Source: Silene latifolia (Eukaryota; Streptophyta; Magnoliopsida; Caryophyllales; Caryophyllaceae). Taken from it: a stretch of DNA of 64,000 bases. Position numbers and translations under genes: made by a program. The notes beneath the pieces are model-generated. The model worked only from the letters and a program-made list of their open reading frames with translations. It made no database searches and was not told the DNA's origin. This document shows, one piece after another, positions 45,171 through 56,198 of the stretch (positions are counted from its first letter, which is position 1; each line of letters starts with the position of its first letter). The stretch is taken from assembly GCF_048544455.1 (NCBI RefSeq), contig NC_133538.1:141605922-141669921 (forward strand), in the 5' to 3' direction.

Positions 45171-46494
45171 TGTAATACCCGCCCTTTTAGGGACCCCTTG
45201 ACCAGCGTTGACTGACCTTGGGAACGGGAATGGTTCTTAGAAGTGCGTGCCAAAGCTATCTTGGGTTACGTGTCTAGTGTGGTACTCGATAGAGTAGAGG
45301 CTACTCGATCGAGTAGCGTAGGTACTCGATCGAGTAGGGGGTTACTCGATCGAGTGTGTGTGGTACTCGATCGAGTATCGAGTTTTCAGCGAGGGTTTTT
45401 AATCGCGTTTTGTTAAATCCGCAAGTCATTTCCGCCTCATTCCTTCTATCCTCTAGTCGCCTCTTTCCCTTCCCTTCACCATAAAACCTCCATGGAAGCC
45501 CTTTGAAGGTCCTTGTGCCTTAGGAGAGCGTAGCTTGCGTCGGGTAGCTGTCTTTTGCCGGGTTTCTCTTTATAGGTATGTCATCATCATCATCATCCGT
45601 ACCTTTGTCTTTACAGTTAGGGTTTGCTTGATAGTAATAGGTGATTGTGTTAAGCTTATAGGCTTTGCTTGGTTGCTGGATATGTCATATGTTGGCATGG
45701 ATTGGTTGCAGTTGCTTAAAGGTAGGTTCGCCTACTCAGTTTCTGTAGATGGTCTAGTGTGTCGGTGGTTGTGGTTGTATTGCGGTTGTTGTGTGTTGTT
45801 GATTGATTCAGACGCTTGTAATTATACATTGTTGATAGATTCAGACGGTTGTTGATATTGTGATTGTGATTGTTGTCTCTGGTTCTCGAGATGCGTTCTC
45901 GGCTGAGTGAAGTCACTTGCGGGAGTGGCTTCACGCCCTAGTTTCGCCCTTAGTGGAACCCGCCACGGAAGGGGATGTGCACATTAATGGGATAGGGTTA
46001 TCGCTCGGTATGATGAGCGGGGATTTGGTGGGTACGGCTGCGGTCCCCCACTGGCAGGGTTGGTCCAGTGGACAGTCGGTGACGGAGATTGATCGGTGTG
46101 GGTGTGCTTGTGTGTGGATGATTGTGTTACATTGAGTTGTCAGTTGTTGTTGGCTTTGTTGTGTTTTATCTCAGTACTGACCTTGGGTGGTTGTCTTGTT
46201 TGTTTATGTGTCTGCCGTGATCCCTTATGGTGAGCAGTCTGTCTTAGCAGGTGTTGATATCGTTGATAGCTGGAGTCCGGGCAGGGATGAGTCTCCACGA
46301 GATTGATTGTTATAGCAAGTAGACTTTGAGTTGTATCTTTTATATCATCAGTTGGTTTTAAATCAGTTGTAACATAACATAATAGTTCTTTTATCGGAAT
46401 TTGATTATTACTGTCCTCGGGCAACCGAGATGGTAATGCCTTTATATGCTAAGGAAGGCCTAGTTAAGGCTCCTCTGGATATGAGGGTGTTACA
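45171..46494 (+). repeat. 5' LTR of copy 2
   Basis: 1324 bp. Five palindrome boxes at 45282-45377; TG...CA; followed by the primer site. A 32-bp match to its start lies at 51809-51840. Confidence 0.85.
45282..45377. repeat. ACTCGATCGAGT palindrome array in the copy 2 LTR
   Basis: One ACTCGATAGAGT and four exact ACTCGATCGAGT boxes within 96 bp. Confidence 0.9.
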
Positions 46495-46512
46495 AAGTGG
46501 TATCAGAGCGAC
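46495..46512 (+). promoter_or_regulatory. Primer-binding site of copy 2
   Basis: AAGTGGTATCAGAGCGAC follows the LTR directly and contains the tRNA-iMet complement TGGTATCAGAGC. Confidence 0.9.
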
Positions 46513-48787
46513 GATTTTGGAACCTGTAACAAAAGAAAATAATGAACGTAGTGAGTCTAATAAAATGAACCTGGTGTATGTGTAATGGGAGCCCCGATGC
46601 TAGATTTTGGGTGAGTAGGCGCCCTCATTTCAAAATCTTGGCCCCATGACACTTAAGCCAGTCACATGGTGTGGGAAGGTGGAGTCCGTGTGTATATGTA
46701 TGATGTGTATGTTAATAGTGTCGGAATTATCCGAGGTCGAGTCTTTGCTAACATAGAGATGGGTATAATGGTTGCGTTTGGATAATGCTTAGTGAAGTTT
46801 TGGCTTGATTAACGAGCTTGTATGATGATTCCGGGATCCGTGACAAAAGTTTATTTGATAGAAATGCGTGGAAATGTGAAGGTGTATGCTATAATAGAAG
46901 AGTGAACATGTGGGTGTTGGCTTTAAGTTGATAATAATGGTAGCCATGTATGAGTTTATAAGCCCTACCGTAATTGCAAACGATGATAGTTATAGAATTG
47001 TTGAGTTATAATATGAAACATAGCATATAGTAATGCATATATGTCTTGTTTATTGGTTGAAATTTTTCCGCTGCGTGACAAACGATTTATGTAAGATGAT
47101 TTGCTTATGATTGAATTTGCAACATGATAGATCAATTTGTTGTGAAGAGTATGCATTTCCATGATATGTGAAAGAAGGAATTAATGTTAATTATATGATT
47201 CATGTCGAGAAGGACTCGAGCTTAGTAGTAATGTGTTAGAACAAGTTTTAAGTATGATAAGAGTACGTGATTAAACTCATGAGTGACTCGGTAGCAGGTA
47301 AACCGAGTTGAGTAATTTGTTGTAGCATAGTATGGCATGAGCCTTAATTGTTGAGACGATATGGTAATGCGTGAGTAAGTGTGATGACTAGTGGCGAATT
47401 CCGAACTCAGTTTGGAATCGACATGTGGTATTGTTTTGCAGGAATCTTCGATTTATCTCGTATTTCTGACCGAGTACTTAACTATACTTGACCGAGTGCG
47501 AGTGCGTACTAGACCGAGTAGACCTCACTCGATCTAGTTAGGAAGCTATGACGTCGAGATGTGGAAGAATTTCTGCAGATACTCGACGAAATAGATCCTA
47601 CTCGATCGAGTAGGGTGGTACTCGATCGAGTACCCAAGGCACTCGATCGAGTAGGGTGGTACTCGATCGAGTACCCAAGGCACTCGATCGAGTAGGTTAC
47701 TGTACAGTGATTCTTACGGGTTTCTTAAAACCCCTATCCTTTCTAATCCCTCTCATTCTTTCTCTATAATTCGAAACCCTAAGCCTTAATTCCTCTCAAA
47801 ATCTCTCATTTTCTTGTGTGGTAGTGGATTATTTGGGGTTAATTTCTTTGTTTAATTCCGTTCCTTTACTTTACTACTTAATCAAGGTATGATTTCTTCC
47901 TTATTTACATGTTTTTATGCCTTAAATTTGTTGAGGATGATTGTATAACCTGAAAATTTCGATTCACATGATCAATTTATTGCTTTTAATTGTTCTAATA
48001 TGATTCATATGCTCCTCTTTCTTGGTTATTGGTGATTAATTGCTGTAAAATAGACTAGAAATTGCCAAATTGAAACCGAAATTTCTAGGGTTTACAAAAA
48101 TCGAAATTGAATTTTGATTGTTTTACAATGATTAGATGATGGAATTGAGTACTATATATTGTTTATATCATGTTGAAGAGTGAATTTTGATGATTATCAC
48201 CTTAAAAAGTTGCCTTAAAACTCCGTCTTAAAAGTTCCCCAAGTGGAAATTCGTTTGTTATTTCTGAAAATTGGGGTTGTATGTGACTGTTTAAGTAAAG
48301 GTTGAACTTCAATATGATAGTAGTGGTGTTAATTCATGAAGAATATGTCAAAATAATTTCATTTCAGAGAGACCGTCTGACAAGTTTAACTGAGTTATTT
48401 GTTTCTAATATTGAAGATGATGATAATATGTCCTAAAATGCTTTTCCATGAGTTAGTACGAATGCCTCACATGTTATTAAGAGTGTGTATGGAGTAACCT
48501 TAGAATCATGCTAGGATGTTAGAAGATGTTGAGCATGTGTATTCACCATGATAATTTCTTCTTTACAACTATGGTTTATGAGTAGCTGCAAACTGAGTTT
48601 ATACATCAAATTGGGGAAACTGTTGGTTAATGTGTGTACCTAGCTGAGTATTCAAAGTTAATGACATGAATTATGTGCTTCACATGTCGAACTGGTTGAT
48701 GAGTTGAGATCTTGGAAATGAGTATATAAAATCCAAATTACATGAAGTATATGCTTTACATGTTTATGCAAGTTTGTTTAAAATTAT
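46513..48787 (+). other. Leader region of copy 2
   Basis: Non-coding, 2.3 kb. It contains palindrome array 47461-47699. A TTTCTCTATAATTCGAAACCC string at 47759-47779 and a pyrimidine-rich stretch to 47815 look like a transcript leader; AAG|GTATGATT at 47883 could be a splice donor. Confidence 0.5.
47461..47699. repeat. Palindrome array with a 41-bp tandem repeat
   Basis: Five exact ACTCGATCGAGT boxes (47600-47695) are arranged as two perfect 41-bp units (47600-47640 and 47641-47681: box, AGGGTGGT, box, ACCCAAGGC) plus a third partial unit. Upstream, 47470-47590 has decayed boxes (GACCGAGTA, ACTCGATCTAGT, ACTCGACGAAAT). Confidence 0.9.
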
Positions 48788-50372
48788 ATGATGAAACAGA
48801 TGCCGAGACCGAACGTAGGGACCCGTCAGAGTAAACGGGGGAGGGTTACACAACCTGAGATGGGGGAAGGGAGTGGACCCGTGGTACCCGCAGTTCCGGA
48901 GTACCCTTCTGTTGTGTTTGAAGACTTCAAACAGAGAGAGCGTTTTGTAGTTTTGCAAAAACGCAAAATGAGGCCGACGAGGTGTATGGATACTACACTT
49001 TTGGAGGAGTTGGGAATAGAGATGGATGTCCGTCACATATTCGAGACTTTGGGTTTTACGGGGTTGTATAGGCTGAGGAAACACTCCTACCCTTTTCTCA
49101 CCTTGGAGTTTATGAGCTCCTTTATCTATGACCCAGCTGCCCAGACCGTTCAGTTTCGGTTGATGAACACTAGTTTCTTGCTTTCTATGGACCAATTTGC
49201 TTCTCACCTTGGGTTTGCCAAGCCTCCCAAGGACTCCATCACTGATATCCCTGCTGAGTGCGGTGTCTGCCACCTAATGCCTTGTCTGACCGGGAAACCA
49301 GCTCCCACCTCAAGTAACATGCTGATTAATGATGTTCAGCATGTCACATTGAGGATCTTTCTTCGTTCCCTCTCGAACCTCCTTTATGATCGACCGGATA
49401 TCAGGAAGTGAACAACCATGAGGTGTTACTTCTGATGTCTTACTTGAACCCGGAGCGGGCCAGGAAAGTGGTCTTTATGCTCCTTCCATCGTCTGTGCTG
49501 CTCTTGACTTCATGGCCACCGCCTCTTCCCGGTACTTGAGTTGTGGCGCTATCGCCACTCGGTTAGCTGAAAATCTAACCTCCTTTGAGGCTTCTCCGGA
49601 GTATGGGCCTCTGGCTACCCCAGTGCCTACTATGGACCGTGACTATTATCTCGACCTGAAGTGGTTGAGAACTTTGGCTGACGGTAGCCTGGCTTGGAGG
49701 GTATGGGGCGTGAGTTGGATGGGGATTCCGGCTCCTGAGCACCTTCCACCGACCGAGCCGTTAGAGCCGGTGGTGACAGCTGTTGACTCCGAGGAGGAGG
49801 AGGAGGATGATGACGTGCCCCGTCAGTTGCAGACCTACCTCATCAATGATGCGATCCTAGAGGTGATGCCCGAGCCAAAGAAGGGGGAGAACGCGGCAGT
49901 CAGGGTGGAGAGACCCAGGTTGGGGAGAGGACCCCGCCGAGTGAGGGAGAGGACCTCGGAGACTAGGCCACGGCCGGTAGCGCCACAACAGCAACAGCAG
50001 CATCCTTTCCCGTGCTACCCTTACCTCGACATCCCGGAGACGCGATCTAGCTACTTGGCAGAGAGAGTATCATCTACTTTGACACTCAGGAATATGCATG
50101 AGATGGCGTACACTCAGGGGATAGGGACCGAGGGACCGCATCCGGTTTGGTGGAGTGGTGTTGGGGACTATAGTGGGGTATTCCACTCTTACGGAGTGGA
50201 TCAGTCAGCTTGGGGGACGCCTCAATCCTTTCCCTACGGTGGTTTGACCACATGGCATGTAGGCCCGGGAGTGGGAGCGGGAGTTGATGCAGGCATCGGG
50301 ACATCGGGAACGGGCACCTCGGGAGGTGATGGTGGAGGAGATGAGTTGATGGTTGAGCAGCAGCAGGAGTGA
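48788..50372 (+). pseudogene. ATHILA-ORF1-like retrotransposon protein of copy 2 (two frameshifts)
   Basis: Open parts are 48788-49411 (207 codons) and 49512-50372 (286 codons); the stretch between them is coding in a third frame, so two small indels are needed. Part 1 starts with a basic segment, then KMRPTRCMDTTLLEELG, YPFLTLEFMSSFIYD and SFLLSMDQFASHLGFA. This order matches the ORF1/plant transposon protein of ATHILA-type and related non-autonomous elements. Part 2 opens with FMATASSRYLSCGAIA-type residues, then has acidic (EEEEEDDD) and Gln-rich stretches and a Gly-rich tail. It ends at a TGA at 50370-50372. No zinc knuckle or catalytic motif is seen. It may act as a gag-like structural protein. 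The region is much more GC-rich than its flanks. Confidence 0.65.
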
Positions 50373-51770
50373 TGCTCCTAGTTCTATATTTGTTTATGGC
50401 CGTTGGTATTAGATGTTGGTAGTGTTGTTAGATATTGGTAGTTGTTTTCATTGAAAATTTGATCATGGACTTGTATTGTTGGCCATAAGGCCGGATTTGC
50501 TAGTTAACATTGTTGCAGGATCGATTTTGGGGGTCGGGAAGTCATCCCGACTCACTTCTATGCGATGATTATGTATATACTTGGGTTTATGCCAAGTTTT
50601 CCAAAGGCATTTGACCTGTAGGTACTCGACAGAGTACCCCCATACTCGATCGAGTAACTACAGGTATGGCAGATTTGATGCATTCTGATCTTGGGCTACT
50701 CGATCGAGTAGCCAAGACACTCGATCGAGTAGCATGGCACTCGATCGAGTACCCTTACATACTCGATCGAGTAGCACTGTTACAGGAGGTTATCGAAAAT
50801 TAAAAGTGTTCAATTGTTTTATAATTACAAGTGTGATGTTTAACGTGGTTATTAGTGCGTAGTAACACCTTTGAACCGTTAATTTCATATGTTAGAAGTC
50901 GTGGTTGAGTTTTATATACATTTTCGTCACAAATAGTGAAGTGGTGATGGTTTCTTGTTCCTTTAATGCCATATTATGATCTATTCATCGGAGTTACATC
51001 TTTCATACGCTTGTGCATACGATATTAACGTGCTTTATCGACGGCGGCTAGTTATTCCGGTGGTTTATGTATGATTTCAAATTTAGCGAGTATAGGCTTA
51101 GTGAGTAATGTCCATAATAAATAATATGGTTCTAATTTATGCTGTGATACAAGTAATAGGTTATATGTGTGGTAATTTTGGTGGTGAACTTCGGGGACGA
51201 AGTTCCTTTTAGAGGAGAAGAGTAATGTCGCAAAATAAAAAGGTTGATTTGGAAATTATGTTGTTGTTCGTTTATAATTTTTTGTTGTTCAATTACAAAA
51301 TTTTCTAGTACTTTGATCACCTTGCTTATATGAAGTGTAAGTGGTTACTTTAGTTCATTGAAGTGAATGTGATAGTATGTCATAAAGAGATAGTTGTGGT
51401 GTAATGTGTCGTAATAGAATCGCGTTGTTGAGTAACGTGGTGGTATTGGTTGTACAATATGAAGTTGTTATGGGATATGTTTCGGGTCGATAGTTGTTAC
51501 CATATGATGGGTGATCGTCGTTTGTGCTGGTTCGCATTGCAAGGTTGATGTTTTATATATGATAGTTTGTAAGGGTGGATGTATACATATAGAGTGACAA
51601 TTGATAATGATGATGTTTATATGATAGCTGTAAGAGTTTATATGAATAGAGCGTTAGATAATGATGATATGATGACATGGGGGATGGTGTTTCAGGGAAG
51701 TAGGTGATTTGTGCCGAAAGAATAGTGATGTCGTGTCTTCCCGTGTCTTGTGCGTTGAGTTAGGTGAGTT
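50373..51770 (+). other. 3' non-coding region of copy 2
   Basis: No gene. It contains palindrome array 50622-50774 and an internal copy of the hairpin/polypurine module at 51186-51222 (GAACTTC/GAAGTTC hairpin, then AGAGGAGAAGAG followed by TAATG instead of the LTR TGTAAT). Confidence 0.6.
50622..50774. repeat. ACTCGATCGAGT palindrome array downstream of the copy 2 ORF
   Basis: One ACTCGACAGAGT and five exact boxes in 150 bp, most flanked by T...A. Confidence 0.9.
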
Positions 51771-51840
51771 GAACTTCGGGGATGAAGTTCTTTTTAAGGG
51801 GGGAAGACTGTAATACCCGCCCTTTTAGGGACCCCTTGAC
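51771..51840 (+). promoter_or_regulatory. Pre-PPT hairpin, polypurine tract and 32-bp stub of the 3' LTR
   Basis: The hairpin GAACTTC/GAAGTTC (51771-51790) has a GGGGAT loop. The PPT AAGGGGGGAAGAC ends at 51808. TGTAATACCCGCCC... from 51809 equals the start of 45171 for 32 bp and stops at 51840, where LINE sequence begins. Confidence 0.85.
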
Positions 51841-54410
51841 CCCCTTCCTCCTTAGGTCTGCACACATTGTCCCAAGCCACCAAAGGGGCTCTCCTATAAT
51901 CAGTACTCCCATCCCATAGGAAGTTCCTGCAGGTGGCTTCTACTTTTTGAACAATCCCTTTGGGAAGAATAAACATTGAAGCCCAGTAAGAACAAAGAGT
52001 CTTTAAGACAACCTGGACCAAAATCAACCTGCCTGCATAGGAAAATTTCCTAGCACCATAGCTATGGATTCTAGTGTATATTTTTTCAACCAAGCAGTCA
52101 CAGTCTCTTTTCTGCAGTCTAGTAGTTTGGATAGGCAAACCTAAATATCTGAAAGGCAACACTCCTTCACAGAATCCAGACACACTCAGGATCTCCTGCT
52201 TGAGTTGATTAGAGACCCCACAGAAGTAAGCATTTGATTTTGATGCACTCAATTTCAACCCTACTGCTTTTGAAAAAGTAGAGAATGGCCTCAGTAAGAG
52301 CATCATAGATTCTGCATCTCCTCTACTGAACATAAGGACATCATCAGCAAACATCAGATTAGTGAGTCTTAACTTCTTGCACATTGGATGAAATCCAAAC
52401 TCATATTTAGCAGCTGCATACTTGAGAGTTCTGGTCAGGTATTCCATACAAAGGGTAAAAATGAGGGGTGATAGAGGGTCTCCCTGTCTCAAGCCCCTCT
52501 TCCCTGGGAAAAAACCAAACATCTCACCATTCAGAGAGATAGAAAAAGAAGCTGTGGTAATACATTGCATTACCATATTTCTAAATATCATAGGGAAGTT
52601 CAACATAATCGGCAACTTGTCCACAAATTTCCACTCCACAATATCATAAGCTTTGTGTAAATCAATCTTAAACATACACCTAGGAGAGGAAGAAGACCTT
52701 TCATACAGTCTAATCAGGTCCTGACAGATCAAAATGTTCTCTTGGATGCTTTTGTGTTGTATAAAGGCTCCCTGATTTTTGTCCACTATATGAGGGAGTA
52801 CATTAGCCAGTCTTGCACACAAGTTCTTAGAAATAACCTTATAAATCACATTGCAGCATGCAATAGGATGATATTGCAACACAGTCTGAGGTCTATCACA
52901 TTTAGGCACCATAGTTAAATTAGTAGCATTGATTTGCTTTAGAATTCTACCATGTTTGAAGAAGTCTAGGACAGCAGTGAAAATATCTTTGCCTATCTCA
53001 CCCCAGGAATCTTTAAAGAATCTACTATTACACCCATCAGGACCTGGTGATTTGACATCAGGAATGCTAAAGAGAGTATCCTTGACCTCTGCACCAGTGA
53101 CAGGTCTGAGAAGTAGAGGATGGTGAGCTGCAATACATCTAGGGCCTTGGTCAATGATCTTCTTGTGAATTCTTTGGACCCTTTGATTTGAACCTAAAAA
53201 GGTGCTTGTAATAATCCAGGAAAGCATTTTGCACCAGGCCAGGAGTATCACACATTTTCCTTTCCATATCCTCTATCATGATGACTCTATTCTTATTCCT
53301 TCTCTGCTTGATGGTGTTATGAAAGTAAGCACTATTGGAGTCACCTTCCTTAACCCAAACACTCTTTGCCTTTTGATAGAGAAAGTTGTCCCTAGCCAAG
53401 CTCTTAATTTTAAGCTCCTGAGAGGCCTCATACTCCTTCTGCAGTAGCTGCTGATTACCAGGATCCATTCCCAATTGCTTTTGTAGCTCCTCAACCTCCT
53501 TCTGTAGAATGCTAGTTGTTTTCTCTATATCACTAAAAGCTTCTCTGTTCAGTTGGATCAAGCCTGCCTTAAGCCTCTTCAAATTAGTGGTCAAATTGTA
53601 AAGAGGAGTGCCCTCAATGCTCCTGTCCCAGGAATGTTTAATAGTAGGGATAAAATCCTTATAGCTTCCCAACATATTTAAGTATTTGAAGTTGCTCTTA
53701 CCCTGCACACTATTAGCACTTATAACCAGGCAAGGAGAATGATCAAACAATCCCTCAGGTAAGAAATGAGCATACTTATCAGGATAGAGATCACACCAGT
53801 CCTTATTTACCAAAAATATATTAATCCTGCTATAAATTCTCTCCTCAGGCCTCTGCTTATTATTCCATGTATATAAAGATCTTGTTGCCGCTATATCCAC
53901 TACCTCACAGTCCTCAATACACGTCCTAAAAGGTTCCATCTCTGCAGCAGATGTAGCTCTTCCATATCTCTCACTAGCAGCCAGCACACAATTAAAATCA
54001 CATGCAATGGCCTATGGCCCTTGTACCTGGCCAGCAATTTGCCTCAGATGATCCCACAGGGGAGCTCTCTCTTGGATCCCATTAAATACATAGACCATAG
54101 TCAAATAGCAAACTCCTTTGTCCATCAAAGATTCTATCTTCATGTGAATAAATTGGGCAATGTACTCAATGAAATGCACTCTAAATATCTTTGGTTGCCA
54201 CAGAATCCAAATACGACCCCCACTATGATATCTATTATTTGTTGAAATACACCACCCATTATTGAAACTATTTACAGCCTTTGGGAAATTTTTATTTTTT
54301 ATCTTTGTCTCCAACAGACCAAATAAACCTACACCTTTATTCTGTAAAAAATAATTGATACTTTTCTACTTCCCTACTCTATTCATACCCCGAATATTCC
54401 AGAACCCTAT
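51841..54410 (-). pseudogene. LINE ORF2: endonuclease and reverse transcriptase
   Basis: The N-terminal APE-type endonuclease begins at WNIRGMNRVGK (about 54390) with LLETKI (catalytic Glu). It continues as 54012-54314 and, after a TAG, as 53151-53987 (ACDFNCVLAASERYGR; ends in a helical region). RT is in 51841-53251: SPGPDGCNSRFFK, IACCNVIYKVISKNL, MFKIDLHKAYDIVEW, GLRQGDPLSPLIFTL and the catalytic LMFADDVLMFSRGD. The frame changes at 53151-53251. The C-terminal zf-RVT part is lost. The enzyme would nick target DNA and copy the LINE RNA in place. The open frame continuing to 51794 is fusion with the LTR stub, not LINE. Confidence 0.9.
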
Positions 54411-54734
54411 ACTATCTATGTGAATGTGTAGGAGAGAGTTCATTACCATTTGCACCAAACTTCTTCCTTGAGGGTGGAGAAGATAAGACCTCCTTGTAAG
54501 AATGAGATCCAAATTTCTCAGTGCTATAGCCACTAGTCTCTTCACCTCTCCTAGTCAAGATAGTATTCTCTTAACAGGGGGATTTGGAATATTATCACTC
54601 CTAACTGGAGCCCTACCCGGTGTTTGAGAAACCTGAACAATTACAGCATCATTAGTTCCCAGTACCAGCTCCTCAGATGTTTTCTTAACTATAGGCCTCC
54701 ACACTTTTCTAGTAACCACAAGTCCCTTCTTCTT

Positions 54735-55691
54735 TTGCTCTTATCGTTTGCATTATGCCCCTTCATGACCCATCCCATGGCATTTACAGCAAGTAACAAG
54801 CCTTTACTCATACTCTACTTTGACTTTAACCACATTTCCTTTTTCATCTTTGAAAGAAACAGCTGTTGGAAGGTGCTGGTCCACCATCATCTCCACCATC
54901 ACTCTTACAAACCCCAATCTCGTCCTCTCCTCCGTTGCTTGATCACTTTTGACATACTGTCCTACCAGGCTGGCTATTTTTGGGAAACTCTTACCCCAGA
55001 ATTTAATTGGCAGATTGTGCAGTCGTATCCATGCTGGGAGAGATTTTACATCCGCTTTTGACAATTCTAAATCCTTAGTCCACTCTTTAACTATCATAGG
55101 CTTGTTATCAAACAGGAAATGCCCTGATAATAACACTTTCTCCTTCATCTCCATAGTTTTAAACCGAACCAGAAAAACACCATTTGGCAAAAAGGAGATT
55201 TTATCAATGTTAAACTTCGTCCAAATGCGCCTGATAAAACTCTCAACCACCTCCCAGGGTGGATTAGCCCCCAGGATAAAACACATAACCGCCTGACTCC
55301 AGTACTCAATCTCTTCCTCCACATCCTCTGGTTAGATTTGGAGCATCTCCTCACACTCTGTTTTTGCATCGTCTCCTACCCGAGTCTCTGTTTCCTGAGT
55401 TTTAGTCACTATGGTGTCCTCCTCATCCTGATCAGAATCGTCGTCCTCATGAACAAATTCATCCTCACTTTCAGTTTCAACTATTAATTCTGGGATTCCC
55501 ACGACTTCATTGATATTTTTGATCTTGCCTCCCTCGTCAACATCTGGACCATTATGAGTTTCAGTAAGGTTTTCCTAATTGCTTAATTCCACTTCAGAAC
55601 CATTACAGGACGTATCATTATGATGTGCAGGGATGTTCCGTCCTCGTAGAGTTATCTCCCACTGTCGTTGAAGATTAGATTTCCTTGCCAT
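54735..55691 (-). pseudogene. LINE ORF1: DUF4283-type RNA-binding protein
   Basis: It starts at an ATG at 55691 (MARKSNLQRQWEITLRGR). A TAG near 55577 and a TAA near 55335 interrupt an acidic linker. The open part 54804-55322 has the plant L1 ORF1 DUF4283 domain (EEEIEYWSQAVMCFILGANP, then GVFLVRFKTMEMKEKVL, then LPAWIRLHNLPIKFWG). After a further stop near 54803 comes a CCHC-like knuckle, CCKCHGMGHEGA. The protein binds LINE RNA. Confidence 0.85.
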
Positions 55692-55775
55692 AGGCGCGAA
55701 AATCTAGCTCAAACTTCGCTTTATCTCTCTACGCAGTCATCGCTCTCTCTCTAAGGTTTTATCGAATTTTTTTGA

Positions 55776-56198
55776 GATACCCCAATTAACATTGGCTATC
55801 TGGTCAGCAAAGTTAAACCAGTGTGGAGTAGAAATCAGTTCACAGGAATCATCATAGTTGAGTTTGGAACAACAGCTCAACACTGCATTTCGGCTTTTAA
55901 TTTGGCCAAAATGTTTGACAAGGCTAATCATGGACCTAATCAATGGACAAACAACAATGATACTCAGATACAGCCCTACATGTGGGTTGCTACAGCCAAC
56001 AATGATAAATACATCTATGCAGGGACTGTCGACTATGTAGAAGTACAAGATGCAACTATAAATATAGCAGAAGTACAGGCCAATTCAGAGGCAATTAGTG
56101 CATATGCTAATGTTGTCATCACTTTCCTCGAATGTACAACTAGGAAATTCCGTCAGTCAAAATACCCAAAATATCCAAAAGCCACGGTGCCATTCTAA
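55776..56198 (+). pseudogene. XS-domain mini-protein, paralogue 1 (5' end lost to the LINE)
   Basis: The plus-strand frame opens at the LINE border with DTPINIGYLVSKVKPVW, which matches residues 35-51 of paralogue 3 (DTLRGIGYLVTKIKPLW). It continues with FTGIIIVEFGTTAQHCISAF, LAKMFDKANHGPNQW and YMWVATANNDKYIY to a stop at 56198. This is the second half of an XS domain (the IVEFG beta strand, the FE-A-HG helix and the LW-A strand), the dsRNA-binding domain of SGS3 and FDM proteins. The first 35 or so residues and the promoter are missing, replaced by the LINE 5' end. After the domain is a tail with KYPKYPKATVPF. It is 135 codons as it stands; without a start it is a remnant. Confidence 0.7.

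Larger units (their letters stand above)
45171..51840 (+). mobile_element. Non-autonomous gypsy-like LTR element, copy 2 (own ORF, no pol)
   Basis: 5' LTR 45171-46494 (TGTAATACCCG...GTGTTACA), primer site 46495-46512, internal region with a single gag-like ORF (48788-50372, frameshifted), hairpin and polypurine tract 51771-51808, then only 32 bp of 3' LTR (51809-51840) before a LINE begins. Palindrome arrays sit in the LTR and on both sides of the ORF (47461-47699 and 50622-50774). No protease, RT or integrase is present, so the element depends on a partner. LTR ends, primer site and hairpin are those of copy 1. The pre-PPT hairpin is Tekay/Del-like, whereas the ORF resembles ATHILA ORF1. Confidence 0.8.
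51841..55775 (-). mobile_element. L1-type LINE, 3'-truncated
   Basis: A minus-strand non-LTR retrotransposon with ORF1 (54735-55691) and ORF2 (about 51841-54410). Its 5' end is near 55766-55775, where XS-gene sequence starts. Its 3' part (end of ORF2, 3' UTR, poly-A) is missing: ORF2 stops at KEEGGQG and runs straight into the LTR stub at 51840. Both ORFs carry stops and frameshifts. Confidence 0.85.

Noticed and set aside
45535..45855. 106-codon ORF in the copy 2 LTR
   Set aside because: Lies wholly inside an LTR, rich in Val, Cys and Leu by composition; no motif.
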